A stretch of DNA of 64,000 bases, from positions 1-64,000 of the forward strand of contig NZ_JADPEG010000002.1 of the NCBI RefSeq assembly GCF_015667585.1, written 5' to 3'. The notes under the pieces were generated by a model, which saw only the letters and a program-made list of their open reading frames with translations, ran no database searches and had not been told where the DNA came from. Within the stretch, counting starts at the first letter, position 1. Each line of letters starts with the position of its first letter. The translations under genes and the position numbers were made by a program. This document shows, one piece after another, positions 54,131 through 62,758 of this stretch. Origin of the DNA: Clostridium sp. D33t1_170424_F3. Lineage in GTDB: Bacteria; Bacillota; Clostridia; Oscillospirales; Acutalibacteraceae.

Positions 54131-54667
54131 TCAATCTATTTTCAGCCGGTTTTCGAACCACCACATAAAGAGCGCCGCCGCCCCCTGCAGCAGGAAAATC
54201 ACACCCATCATGACGCCGATGATGTTGATCGCAATCACCGGACGGATGAACGAGATAAAGCCCAAAAGGATGCACGCCGCACCCACCAGAGCCATCCAGA
54301 ACCAGCCCTTCACACCGAACTTTTTGAGGTCCAGCCCATCGACCAGACGAAGCACGCCGGAAAACACAACCCATAGTCCGAAAATATAGGGAATGATGGT
54401 TTCCGTCACCACCTGGTTGCACATGACAAACAGGCCCAGCAGAGCGGTCAGGATTCCGTTTGCCAACAGCCATCCGACGCCGTACATCGCACTGCGCGCA
54501 AATACATAAATGCCAATTTCCGCCAGTCCGGTGATCAGCATGGCAAGTCCGAATACGATGGTCAGGGACAGGATGATGGACGTTGGCGCGATGATCGCCA
54601 GCACCCCCGCAAAAATCAACACAATCCCGGAAATCAGCCAAAGCGTTTTGGAAACCCCTTGTTTCAT
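54131..54667 (-). CDS. HdeD-like membrane protein (DUF308)
   Basis: A 178-residue protein with six predicted membrane segments. Two repeats of the type LWLISGIVLIFAGVLAIIAP and WMALVGAACILLGFISFIRP are the DUF308/HdeD signature. HdeD is linked to acid resistance in E. coli; the function in Firmicutes is unknown. AGAGGGG precedes the ATG. It stands as its own unit between terminators. Confidence 0.85.
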   Translation of the reverse strand: MKQGVSKTLWLISGIVLIFAGVLAIIAPTSIILSLTIVFGLAMLITGLAEIGIYVFARSAMYGVGWLLANGILTALLGLFVMCNQVVTETIIPYIFGLWVVFSGVLRLVDGLDLKKFGVKGWFWMALVGAACILLGFISFIRPVIAINIIGVMMGVIFLLQGAAALFMWWFENRLKID

Positions 54668-54735
54668 ATAAACCCCTCTTATCTCAAAATGTACTTTATG
54701 TTCTATTATACCCTACCATCTATAAAAAAGAAACG

Positions 54736-54773
54736 AAAATCGCCCCGATTTTTGTAAAAATCAGGGCGATTTT
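54736..54773. terminator. Bidirectional terminator after the Mrp ATPase gene
   Basis: An 18-bp stem with one mismatch (54736-54753 with 54756-54773), rich in A/T at both ends, lies 11 bp after the Mrp-like stop. Confidence 0.85.
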
Positions 54774-54784
54774 GAAAAAACAGC

Positions 54785-55615
54785 TTAAAGGGCCTCCACT
54801 GCGTCCGCGGCGCTGTCCAGCCAGTCCGCGTTGACCAGCTCCGCCAGTCCGGCGTCGTAGTTCTTCGCGACCTCCGGATCGATCGGCAGCTTGCCAAGCA
54901 CCTTCAGGCCAAAGGTTTCCGCCGTCTGCTCCACATGGCTGTCGCCGAATATTTTAATTTCCTTGTCGCAGTCCGGACATTTGACATAGCTCATATTCTC
55001 CACGATGCCGATGATCGGCACGTTCATCATCTTCGCCATATTGACCGCTTTTGCAACGATCATGGATACCAGCTCCTGCGGCGAGGTGACGATCACAATG
55101 CCGTCCAGCGGAATGCTCTGGAACACCGTCAGCGGCACGTCGCCGGTTCCGGGAGGCATGTCCACAAACATATAGTCCACATCCGTCCAAATCACATCCG
55201 TCCAGAACTGCTTGACCGTGTTGGCGATGATCGGGCCGCGCCACACGACCGGCGCGCTCTCGTCCTCCAGCAGCAGATTGACAGACATGATGTCGATGCC
55301 CGTTTTGGTCTTTGCGGGGAGAATGCCGAACTCACTGCCCATCGCTTTTTCATGCACGCCGAACGCCTTCGGAATGGAAGGGCCGGTGATGTCCGCATCC
55401 AGCACCGCGGTATGCGCGCCGCGGCGGTTCAGCAGAACCGCCAGCATGGAGGTCACCATGCTTTTACCGACGCCGCCCTTGCCGCTCACAACGCCGATCA
55501 CTTTTTTAATGCTGCTCATCGCATTTGGTTTTTCCAGAAAATCCGCAGGATTGGACTGGCGCGAGGAACAATTTTCCCCACAGCTGCTGCAATCGTGCGT
55601 ACAGTTTTCACTCAT
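54785..55615 (-). CDS. Mrp/NBP35-type ATP-binding iron-sulfur carrier
   Basis: A 276-residue P-loop ATPase. SGKGGVGKS is the deviant Walker A, VDMPPGTGD the Mrp hallmark and CPDC the cluster-binding pair near the C-terminus. The N-terminus also has a Cys-rich NBP35-like motif (CTHDCSSCGENC). It probably carries or inserts iron-sulfur clusters, in keeping with the cluster-rich hydrogenases nearby. The start at 55615 follows AAAGGAG; the frame extends 9 codons upstream. Confidence 0.92.
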   Translation of the reverse strand: MSENCTHDCSSCGENCSSRQSNPADFLEKPNAMSSIKKVIGVVSGKGGVGKSMVTSMLAVLLNRRGAHTAVLDADITGPSIPKAFGVHEKAMGSEFGILPAKTKTGIDIMSVNLLLEDESAPVVWRGPIIANTVKQFWTDVIWTDVDYMFVDMPPGTGDVPLTVFQSIPLDGIVIVTSPQELVSMIVAKAVNMAKMMNVPIIGIVENMSYVKCPDCDKEIKIFGDSHVEQTAETFGLKVLGKLPIDPEVAKNYDAGLAELVNADWLDSAADAVEAL

Positions 55616-55723
55616 ACCGATATCTCCTTTATCGCCTCTCACGGCAAAAATCCGCCCGTATCTTCCGGACGTGTTTTCTATTGTAATAAACTATACCAAA
55701 TTTGTCAACAAAGAAAGGAACGG

Positions 55724-56683
55724 TCAGAATTCTTTTTTCAGGCTTCGCAGGAAGAGGTCCGTCAAGACCTGGTTCGGTTCCGCCTTCTGGTTGACCACCG
55801 CGTCGACCGCGCGGCAGATGGGCATTTCCACCCCGTACAGCTCGCTCAGGCGCAACAGAGCGGTCGTCGTGGCCACACCTTCCGCCAATTCTCCATACGG
55901 CTCCCCACGCACAAACGCCTCGCCAAAGCGGCGGTTGTGGCTGTACGCGGAAAAAATGGTGGCCTGATAGTCTCCCAAATGGCTAAGGCCGTAAGCGGTG
56001 ATCTCGCTGCCGCCCATCGCCTTGATCAGCCGGGCCACCTCCCGTGTGCCTCGCGCCATCAGCGCGCCCTTTAAAGCCGTCTTGTTCAGCCCATCCAGCA
56101 TACCGGCCGCGATGCCGATGACGTTCTTCGCCGCGGCCCCCACCTCGTTGCCGATGAGGTCGCTGCCATAATAAAACCGGATCAGGTCGCTGGAAAACGT
56201 CTTGACCAACATCTCCTTTGCCTCCGGGGAACGGCTGTCGATCACCATACAATTGGGAATGCCCGCCGTAAAGTCCTGTACATGGCCAGGCCCCACCCAA
56301 ATGGAAACCGTCGTCGTTTTGGGCGCATATTGCTCCACAATCTGTGTCAGGCGGTTGCCTGTATCGGCTTCCAGCCCTTTCATACAGAGCACAATTGCCT
56401 TGTCGTTCAGGTCAAACACGGACATCTGCTGCATCAGCATACGCAGGCTCTGCGCCGCGATGGAAATAATTAAAATCTGTGCGTTCTGCACCGCCCATCC
56501 CAAATCGTTGGTTAACTGTACAGAATCTTCTAAGGTTACCAAACCGTTTGACCGTGTTTCCTTCAATTCCTCAAAGCGTTTGGAGCCATCCCGTCCATAC
56601 AGGGCGACCGTATGCTGCAGCCGGTCCGCATACCAGGCCAGAAAACTTCCCCAACGTCCGCATCCAATAACCGATATATTCAT
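55724..56683 (-). CDS. gpsA: Glycerol-3-phosphate dehydrogenase [NAD(P)+]
   Basis: A 319-residue enzyme converting dihydroxyacetone phosphate to sn-glycerol 3-phosphate for lipids. ISVIGCGRWGS is the dinucleotide-binding loop, GNEVGAAAKNVIGIAAGM has the catalytic Lys and GLSHLGDYQAT is a family motif. The start at 56683 is fixed by the Rossmann strand. No ribosome site lies next to it; GGGGAGG lies about 38 nt upstream, on the far side of a 9-bp hairpin with a TCTTTTT tail. Confidence 0.93.
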   Translation of the reverse strand: MNISVIGCGRWGSFLAWYADRLQHTVALYGRDGSKRFEELKETRSNGLVTLEDSVQLTNDLGWAVQNAQILIISIAAQSLRMLMQQMSVFDLNDKAIVLCMKGLEADTGNRLTQIVEQYAPKTTTVSIWVGPGHVQDFTAGIPNCMVIDSRSPEAKEMLVKTFSSDLIRFYYGSDLIGNEVGAAAKNVIGIAAGMLDGLNKTALKGALMARGTREVARLIKAMGGSEITAYGLSHLGDYQATIFSAYSHNRRFGEAFVRGEPYGELAEGVATTTALLRLSELYGVEMPICRAVDAVVNQKAEPNQVLTDLFLRSLKKEF

Positions 56684-56718
56684 AAAAAGACGCGCGGGCG
56701 CTTCTTTCGGCCCGCGCG
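56684..56718 (-). terminator. Hairpin with T-tail directly before the gpsA start
   Basis: CGCGCGGGC (56718-56710) pairs with GCCCGCGCG (56699-56691), followed by TCTTTTT and then the gpsA ATG. It can serve as terminator for the histidine kinase operon. When folded it also brings the upstream GGAGG to an effective 10 nt from the gpsA start. Confidence 0.65.
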
Positions 56719-56786
56719 ATGCCTCCCCTCAAATAGAAATATATCCTTATTATACCATATTGGAGGACTGTACAACAGAATTGTAT

Positions 56787-58298
56787 TTAAATTTCGGGCT
56801 CCTTTTCCATATCCAGCTCAAACCAGAAGGTGCTTCCCACGCCTTCTTCACTCTGCACGCCGTACGCGCCGCCGTGCATATCCAGAATGGTCCGGACAAT
56901 GGAAAGTCCCAGACCGGTGCCGACCTGCGCGCGTTTATGGGCTTTGTCCACTTTATAATAGCGCTCCCAAATATCCTTGAGCTTATCCTGCGCGATGCCT
57001 TCCCCGGTATCGCGCACTTCAATGCGGACCTTACCGCCCAGCTCAAGCTGACGCACATAGACGCATTTGTCCGCGCCGGTATATGTCAGCGCGTTGTTGA
57101 CCAGGTTGTACACCACCTGGGAGATTTTCAGCTCGTCCGCATAGACCTCCACATTCCGCCCGGCGGTAAAGTTTATGTTGTAATCCGTCAGTTTATTATA
57201 TCTCTTCAGGATATTGCGAATGCTTTCCGTCAGATCATATACGCTGCGGGAAAGCGTCTGCGTGCCGGACTGCATCTTGCTCAGGTCCAGCATATCATTG
57301 ACCAGCGTCGTCAACCGGTTGGCTTCGTCGATGATAACCTGCACATTCTCCGGCGTGTTTTCACCCGGCAAATCGCGCATGACCTCGCTGTACCCCGTGA
57401 TCATGGTCAGCGGCGTGCGCAGATCGTGGGAAACGTTGGCAATCAGGTCGCGGCGCAGCGTTTCCACCTTGGAAAGCTCTTTTGCGGCATAGTTGAGCGT
57501 GATGCCCAGCTCCGCGATCTCCCGGTAACCCCTTTCCAGAAACTCGACGTTGTAGTCGCCATGTGCCAACCCTTTTGCAGAGGAATTGATCTGGATAATC
57601 GGGCCGGAAATTCTTCTGGACATGAACAGCGCCAGTGCAATCGCAAGACCCAGCATGATCACCGTAATCCACATCAGCTGGATGCGCAGCGTCTGCACCG
57701 TCGCGCCGACCGGCGAGATGGTGGAGTTCAGCAGCACCAGCAGCTTGCGCCCGTTTTCTCTTTCTGCAATAAACGTATAGATCATATTTTCCGGCGCGTC
57801 GGGGTCCTCCCCGCGGTACGTACGGCGCTGCAGATCCGGCGCCGTTTTGAGATTGTCGCTGAAGAACGTCTCAAAATAGGTGCCGCCGTTGCGGTCCGTC
57901 AGCATATAGATGGCCGCGCGCTGCAGCGGATTCAGGCGATGAATGACGCAGCTCGGCGAGGCGTCCTCCGAGTAGAACAGGTCGCCGTATTCATCCGATA
58001 CAATGATGCAGATCTGGTTATTCTGGGAAAGCTTGCTCAGCTGCATACCCAGGTCGTCGGAATTAATGCCCTTTTCAATGGTCTGCGCGGTATCCTTGAT
58101 TTCCCGTATTTTAATAAACCGGTAAAAATCGTTCAGGAACATGGTCTGGAACACCCACAGCAGCACCAGAATCACAGCCGCAAATATGGCAAAGCCGCTG
58201 AACAGCCCCCATTTGATGCTGATCCGGCCATGCGGCCCGTGGTGGAAGCGCTCCTCTATCCGTTCCCAATGCTCACGAAACTTCAAAACGGTAGCCAA
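56787..58298 (-). CDS. Sensor histidine kinase
   Basis: A protein of about 503 residues. Membrane segments at about 30-52 and 205-225 flank an extracytoplasmic sensor of about 150 residues. HAMP (about 226-280), the phospho-acceptor H291 in NVSHDLRTPLTM, and a HATPase domain (NLVNNALTY, DTGEGI, GTGLGLSIVR) follow. The gene overlaps the response regulator by 26 bp and starts with TTG at 58298 or TTG at 58286. The signal is unknown. Confidence 0.92.
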   Translation of the reverse strand: MATVLKFREHWERIEERFHHGPHGRISIKWGLFSGFAIFAAVILVLLWVFQTMFLNDFYRFIKIREIKDTAQTIEKGINSDDLGMQLSKLSQNNQICIIVSDEYGDLFYSEDASPSCVIHRLNPLQRAAIYMLTDRNGGTYFETFFSDNLKTAPDLQRRTYRGEDPDAPENMIYTFIAERENGRKLLVLLNSTISPVGATVQTLRIQLMWITVIMLGLAIALALFMSRRISGPIIQINSSAKGLAHGDYNVEFLERGYREIAELGITLNYAAKELSKVETLRRDLIANVSHDLRTPLTMITGYSEVMRDLPGENTPENVQVIIDEANRLTTLVNDMLDLSKMQSGTQTLSRSVYDLTESIRNILKRYNKLTDYNINFTAGRNVEVYADELKISQVVYNLVNNALTYTGADKCVYVRQLELGGKVRIEVRDTGEGIAQDKLKDIWERYYKVDKAHKRAQVGTGLGLSIVRTILDMHGGAYGVQSEEGVGSTFWFELDMEKEPEI

Positions 58299-58956
58299 CT
58301 CCCCTCAGCGTTACAATGAATTTGCTGTATTGCTTCAGGCTTTTTCGCAGCAATTTAATATGCGTGTCCAACGTGCGGTCATCGCCGTAAAAATCATAGC
58401 CCCATACGTTGGTGATCAGATTCTCGCGCGTCAGGGCAATATTGCGGTTGCGCGCAAAATAAAACAGCAGGTCGTACTCCTTGGGGGAAAGGTCCGCCTT
58501 CTCCCCATCGATGGTCACAATGCGGCCCGTAAAGTCGATCGTCAGGCCCTCAAAGCTGACCTGTTCCTTCTGCGGCTGGTCCGGCGCGGGCTGGGCGCGC
58601 TTCATGATGGCGTTGATGCGCATCATCAGCTCCTTTGGGGAAAAGGGCTTGACCACATAGTCGTCGATCCCCAGCTCAAAGCCGTGGATTTTATCGTATT
58701 CCTCGCCGCGCGCGGAGAGCATCAGGACCGGCGTGGAATTGGATTTGCGGATTTCCCGCACGGCGGAAAAACCGTCCAGCTCCGGCATCATGACGTCCAT
58801 GATGATGATGTCAAACTCGTTCGGGTGTTCCCGGCAAATGCCGACGGCCTCCATGCCGTCCTTCGCCTCCGTGACGGTGTGCCCTTCAAACACGGCGTAT
58901 TTTTTAATCAACTCGCGGATTTTATCCTCGTCGTCCACTACCAATATGCGATACAT
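58273..58956 (-). CDS. OmpR-family response regulator
   Basis: A 227-residue protein. The receiver has acidic residues D8/D9, the phospho-acceptor D54 in MDVMMPEL and the Lys in VKPFSP. The C-terminal winged helix (LSPKEYDLLFYFARNRN, VWGYDFYGDDRTLDTHIKLLRKSL, GVGYRFE) binds DNA. AAGGAGG precedes the ATG. It forms a two-component system with the overlapping kinase gene. The 58957-59330 stretch upstream shows no gene. Confidence 0.95.
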   Translation of the reverse strand: MYRILVVDDEDKIRELIKKYAVFEGHTVTEAKDGMEAVGICREHPNEFDIIIMDVMMPELDGFSAVREIRKSNSTPVLMLSARGEEYDKIHGFELGIDDYVVKPFSPKELMMRINAIMKRAQPAPDQPQKEQVSFEGLTIDFTGRIVTIDGEKADLSPKEYDLLFYFARNRNIALTRENLITNVWGYDFYGDDRTLDTHIKLLRKSLKQYSKFIVTLRGVGYRFEVS

Positions 58957-59335
58957 GCCTTCACTCCTCCTTATTTACATTGATTGTCGCATGCCACTGT
59001 GATGATTTTGTGACGGTTGCAAGAGTTTTTTTACTGTAATGCCATCGTACTACAAACCGGATAAAAGGGCAAGGTTACCGTTTTGATTCCCACATCCGGT
59101 CAGAGTGCTCGGTACACATAAAGTGGAGGTAAACCGGACAAAAGAAGTACGGCAAAAGCCTGTTTTTCGCGCGAAGCGCCGCTGATTTCCCGGTAAACAA
59201 TATGGTACCCCGCTGCGTTGCAACAAATAGGTTCCCGGCGGCAGTTTTTTTGCAAATAGAAAACCTGCGGTGATACTTCAGAAACCGTTTTTTCCCGCGC
59301 ACACGGAGGAAACTTCGCCCTCTGCTTGACAAATG

Positions 59336-59364
59336 CGGAACCGCGGCATATAATAGCAGACAAA
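59336..59364 (+). promoter_or_regulatory. Promoter of the T-box / TrpXYZ operon
   Basis: TTGACA (59336-59341), a 17-bp spacer and TATAAT (59359-59364) form a consensus sigma-A promoter. Transcription should start near 59371, at the head of the T-box leader. Confidence 0.9.
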
Positions 59365-59370
59365 GAAAAC

Positions 59371-59650
59371 ATGGCAAACCGATGACCGAGAGTAGTACGC
59401 AGGCACAGCAACCATTCAGAGAGCCGCAGGCGGTGGAATTGCGGCGGGAAGCAGCAGGCGGAATGGACTTGGGAGGGCAAAACGAACGGCGGTTTACGCT
59501 TAGTAGCTTTTGACGGGGGACTCCGCCCGTTATCAGGGGAGCATGCATTTTCACTGTGCATGAACAAAGCGGGCGAAATTTCGCCAATCCGGGTGGTACC
59601 GCAGGAGTTACAGCTCTTGTCCCTGTTTTACAGGGGCAAGGGCTTTTTTG
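59371..59650 (+). ncRNA. T-box leader, predicted tryptophan (UGG) specifier
   Basis: The T-box sequence GGGTGGTACCGC (59591-59602) is intact. Upstream lies a Stem I with AGAGAG (59428-59433) and a specifier region GAATGGAC, where TGG (59464-59466) is followed by a purine. The terminator (59613-59625 with 59631-59643, then six T) competes with the antiterminator that the T-box can form. Uncharged tRNA-Trp should allow read-through into the ABC importer genes. The specifier is inferred by position and by agreement with the TrpXYZ-type genes downstream. Confidence 0.92.
59613..59649 (+). terminator. T-box terminator
   Basis: A 13-bp stem with G-U pairs and a 5-nt loop (TTTTA) is followed by TTTTTT. 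It forms when the tRNA is charged. Confidence 0.9.
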
Positions 59651-59677
59651 TTTCTCAAATTGATGATTCAGGAGGCG

Positions 59678-59758
59678 ATGTCCTTGGCTGATGGCTGGCG
59701 TTCCCTATCCTTCCGTCCCGGTCTCCGGGACATTTTCTCAAACAACATAAACCCATGA
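59678..59758 (+). CDS. Possible 26-codon upstream ORF between T-box and trpX
   Basis: An ATG with AGGAGG close upstream (2-nt spacing, tight) opens a 26-residue frame ending just before the trpX ribosome site. It has one Trp and no recognised family. A 7-bp GC-rich hairpin (GTCCCGG/CCGGGAC, 59715-59731) lies inside it. It may be a chance frame or a second layer of control. Confidence 0.25.
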   Translation: MSLADGWRSLSFRPGLRDIFSNNINP

Positions 59759-59780
59759 AACTTTTAGGAGGAATTTCACG

Positions 59781-60791
59781 ATGAAACATCTTTTGAAAAA
59801 AGCAGCAGTCCTGATGATGAGCGCCTTATTGGCGGCAGCCTGCATAGCATGCGGCGCCCCTGCCGGAAACGAAAGCGGCGGCCAGAGCGAAACAATCAAG
59901 ATCGGCGTGATTCAGTTTGCCGCACATCCTTCTCTGGATAACTGCTACAACGGTTTTGTGCAGGGCCTGGAAGAGGCGGGCTTTAAAGAGGGAGAAAACC
60001 TGGAGATCGACTTCCAGAACGCCCAGAACGACATTTCCAACAGCGATCTGATCGCCAAAAATATGGTTGCCAAAAAATACAGCCTGCTCGCGGGCATCGC
60101 GACGCCGTCCGCTATGAGCGCCTACGCCGCCGCTAAGTCGACGGACATCCCGGTGGTGTTCACCGCCGTTTCCGACGCGGTCGCGGCGGGCATCGTACAG
60201 AGCAATGAAAAGCCCGGCGTCAACTGTACCGGTTCCTCCGACGTGCTTCCTCTGGAACAGCAGGTGCAGATGATCCGCGCGTTTCTTCCGGACGCAGATA
60301 AGATCGGCATCCTGTACACCACCAGCGAACCGAACTCCGTCTCACAGCTCAAAGAAATCAAAGAGATCGTCAAGGATTACGGCTTTGAGATTGTCGACGT
60401 CGGCGTGACAAGCGCCTCCGAGGTGGCGGCAGGCGCGGCGACGCTGATTGCAAAGGGCGTGGACTGCATCAACAATTTTACCGACAACAACGTGGTGGAT
60501 AACCTCTCAACGGTGTTACAGGCCGCCAACGAGGCGAACATCCCGGTCTTTGGCTCTGAGGAGGAGCAGGTCAAGAACGGCTGCCTGGCCTCCATGGGCA
60601 TCGACTATGTGGCGCTCGGCAAGGAAACCGGCAAAATGGCCGCACAGATTCTGAAGGGCGAAGCAAAGGCAAGCGACCTGCCCGTCTTCATGGTAAAAGA
60701 CTACGCGCCGGTTTACAACGAGTCGGTCCTCAAGGCATTGGGGCTTTCCCTCCCCTCCGAATATGCAAACGCGGCGGCACTGAGTAAATAA
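59781..60791 (+). CDS. trpX: TrpX-type ABC importer substrate-binding lipoprotein
   Basis: A 336-residue extracellular protein of the ABC_sub_bind family. The signal peptide ends near C21 or C24 (LLAAACIACGAP), a probable lipobox. IKIGVIQFAAHPSLDNCYNGF, DIPVVFTAVSDAVAAGIV and GSSDVLPLEQQVQMI are family motifs. The Trp T-box upstream and the permease and ATPase genes downstream match the TrpXYZ system thought to import tryptophan in streptococci and other Firmicutes. AGGAGG precedes the ATG. Confidence 0.9.
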   Translation: MKHLLKKAAVLMMSALLAAACIACGAPAGNESGGQSETIKIGVIQFAAHPSLDNCYNGFVQGLEEAGFKEGENLEIDFQNAQNDISNSDLIAKNMVAKKYSLLAGIATPSAMSAYAAAKSTDIPVVFTAVSDAVAAGIVQSNEKPGVNCTGSSDVLPLEQQVQMIRAFLPDADKIGILYTTSEPNSVSQLKEIKEIVKDYGFEIVDVGVTSASEVAAGAATLIAKGVDCINNFTDNNVVDNLSTVLQAANEANIPVFGSEEEQVKNGCLASMGIDYVALGKETGKMAAQILKGEAKASDLPVFMVKDYAPVYNESVLKALGLSLPSEYANAAALSK

Positions 60792-60814
60792 ACAGAAAGC
60801 AGGTTCCGATTTTT

Positions 60815-61729
60815 ATGGATATCGCACTTGGGCTATTGATTAACGTCCTGGAAGAGGGCTTCATCTACGGCATCATGGCAATCGGCGTCTACATCACCTA
60901 TACGGTGCTGGATTTTCCGGACCTTTCGGTGGACGGTACCTTCCCGCTGGGCGCATGCGTTACAGCGGCGCTGATCACGGCGGGCGTCAATCCGTGGCTG
61001 GCCTGCCTGATCGCATTTGTATGCGGCGGGCTGGCGGGCTGTGTCACCGGATTGCTGCATGTCAAGCTGGGAATCACCGATCTGCTCTCCGGCATCCTGG
61101 TGATGACGGGCCTGTGGAGCGTCAACCTGGTGATCACCGGCGGCAGCTCGATCCTGCCCTTTTACAACATGGACACCATTTTTAACGCCGGCCCCGCGGC
61201 GCTCCTGCCGGAGGCGGCATCCCCCTACCGCATCGTGATCCTGGCGGGGATCGTCTGCCTGATCGTCAAGCTGCTGCTGGACGCATACTTGAAAACCCGG
61301 TCCGGCCTGCTGCTGCGCGCGTCCGGCAACAACGCGCAGTACGTCACCTCTCTGGGCAAAAATCCCGGCACCATGAAAATCATCGGCCTGGCCATCGGGA
61401 ACGCCTGCACCGCCTTGGCGGGCTGCATCCTCGCGCAGCAGGGCGAATCTGCCAATGTCAGCAGCGGCACCGGCATGGTGGTCATGGCGTTGGCTTCCGT
61501 AATCATCGGCACCAGCCTGTTCCGCAAGGTAAAATTTATCAAGCCGACCCTGTCCGTCGTATTCGGCGCAATCCTCTACAAGGCCTGCCTTGTGATCGCC
61601 ATGCAGCTGGGGCTGCCGACCAATTTCCTGAAGCTGCTGATGGCGGTCCTGTTCACGCTCGCGCTGGTTTCCAACAACCTGCTGTCCGGAAGGAGGAGAA
61701 AGCAACATGTCAACCCAACCCAAATCTGA
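60815..61729 (+). CDS. trpY: TrpY-type ABC importer permease
   Basis: A 304-residue membrane protein of the BPD_transp_2 (branched-chain/ribose-type) permease family with about eight membrane segments. DFPDLSVDGTFPLGACV and RASGNNAQYVTSLGKNPG are characteristic, the latter being the ATPase-contact loop. It lies 23 bp after trpX and overlaps trpZ by 23 bp. The ribosome site is weak, so coupling to trpX translation is likely. Confidence 0.9.
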   Translation: MDIALGLLINVLEEGFIYGIMAIGVYITYTVLDFPDLSVDGTFPLGACVTAALITAGVNPWLACLIAFVCGGLAGCVTGLLHVKLGITDLLSGILVMTGLWSVNLVITGGSSILPFYNMDTIFNAGPAALLPEAASPYRIVILAGIVCLIVKLLLDAYLKTRSGLLLRASGNNAQYVTSLGKNPGTMKIIGLAIGNACTALAGCILAQQGESANVSSGTGMVVMALASVIIGTSLFRKVKFIKPTLSVVFGAILYKACLVIAMQLGLPTNFLKLLMAVLFTLALVSNNLLSGRRRKQHVNPTQI

Positions 61730-62513
61730 CGGAAACGCGCTCGTACGGATGGAACATATCTACAAGACGTTCAACCCGCATTCCGTCAACGAAGTCGTTT
61801 TATTTCAGGATTTTAACCTCTCCATCAAAGAAGGGCAGTTTATCTCCGTGGTGGGCAGCAACGGGTCCGGAAAGACCACCATTTTAAATCTGCTGTGCGG
61901 CAGCATCCCGGTGGACAGCGGGACCATTGCGGTAGGCGGACGGGATATCACGCGACTAAAAGAATACCAGCACTCCAAATTTATTGGACGCGTCTTTCAG
62001 GATCCCGGCAAGGGCACCTGCCCGGAGCTGACGATTCTGGAAAACATGGCGCTGGCGGACAACAAGGGCGGCGCTTACAACCTGCGGCGCGGCGTCAACA
62101 AAAAGCGGATCGACGCCTACCGCACCCAGCTGGAACTGTTGAAGCTCGGGCTGGAGGATAAACTCAACCTCTCTGTGGGCAGCCTTTCCGGGGGACAGCG
62201 GCAGGCGCTCGCGCTCCTGATCTGCACCATGACGCCCATCGACCTGCTGATTCTGGACGAACACACCGCCGCGCTGGACCCAAAATCGTCTGAAAATGTG
62301 ATGCAGCTGACGGAACGCATTGTGCATGAAAAAAAGCTGACTACACTGATGGTGACGCACAATCTGAAATTTGCGATCAACTATGGTGACCGGATGATTA
62401 TGATGCACCGCGGCTCCATTGTGCTGGATGCGGCAGACGAACAGAAATCCGCCCTCAGCACCCGCGACCTCACCGAAAAGTTCAACCAGATCAGCCTCGA
62501 AGACGGCAACTGA
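61707..62513 (+). CDS. trpZ: TrpZ-type ABC importer ATPase
   Basis: A 268-residue ATPase. Walker A GSNGSGKTT, Q-loop VFQDPGKGTC, signature LSGGQRQALALL, Walker B LLILDEHTAALD and the switch His in MVTHNL are all intact. It powers the TrpXY importer. AAGGAGG lies within the end of the permease gene, 10 nt before the ATG. Confidence 0.92.
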   Translation: MSTQPKSDGNALVRMEHIYKTFNPHSVNEVVLFQDFNLSIKEGQFISVVGSNGSGKTTILNLLCGSIPVDSGTIAVGGRDITRLKEYQHSKFIGRVFQDPGKGTCPELTILENMALADNKGGAYNLRRGVNKKRIDAYRTQLELLKLGLEDKLNLSVGSLSGGQRQALALLICTMTPIDLLILDEHTAALDPKSSENVMQLTERIVHEKKLTTLMVTHNLKFAINYGDRMIMMHRGSIVLDAADEQKSALSTRDLTEKFNQISLEDGN

Positions 62514-62667
62514 GTGGGGCAGACTAAGCCTGCACGCACGGCCGGTCCTTTTTGTCGCATTGAATTGGAAGTACGGCAGCGCCGGACGGAAATAGCAAAT
62601 ACCTGTTTTTATCGTTTTAATATGCCCGACAATTTCTTTTGCGCAGGTTATTAAACACAATCAATTG

Positions 62668-62713
62668 AAAAGGCGCTCCTGCGCGGCTGAATCAGCCGGC
62701 AGGAGCGCCTTTT
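62668..62713. terminator. Bidirectional terminator between trpZ and gapN
   Basis: AAAAGGCGCTCCTGC (62668-62682) pairs with its reverse complement (62699-62713), with an inner CGGCTG-type stem. It lies between convergent genes; 62514-62660 shows nothing else. Confidence 0.9.
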
Positions 62714-62758
62714 TATGCTTGATTCGATTTATCCCTTCGCGCACTCGGATTTTGCCGG

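Noticed and set aside
56202-58319. 705-codon plus-strand frame opposite gpsA and the histidine kinase
   Set aside because: Antisense shadow with no ribosome site or family motif.
58985-59330. Second riboswitch or small gene upstream of the T-box promoter
   Set aside because: Only scattered short inverted repeats and no motif or ribosome-site-led frame could be supported.
59075-59587. 170-codon minus-strand frame over the T-box region
   Set aside because: It is antisense to the T-box leader and its promoter; composition is Cys/Arg-rich and no ribosome site is present.
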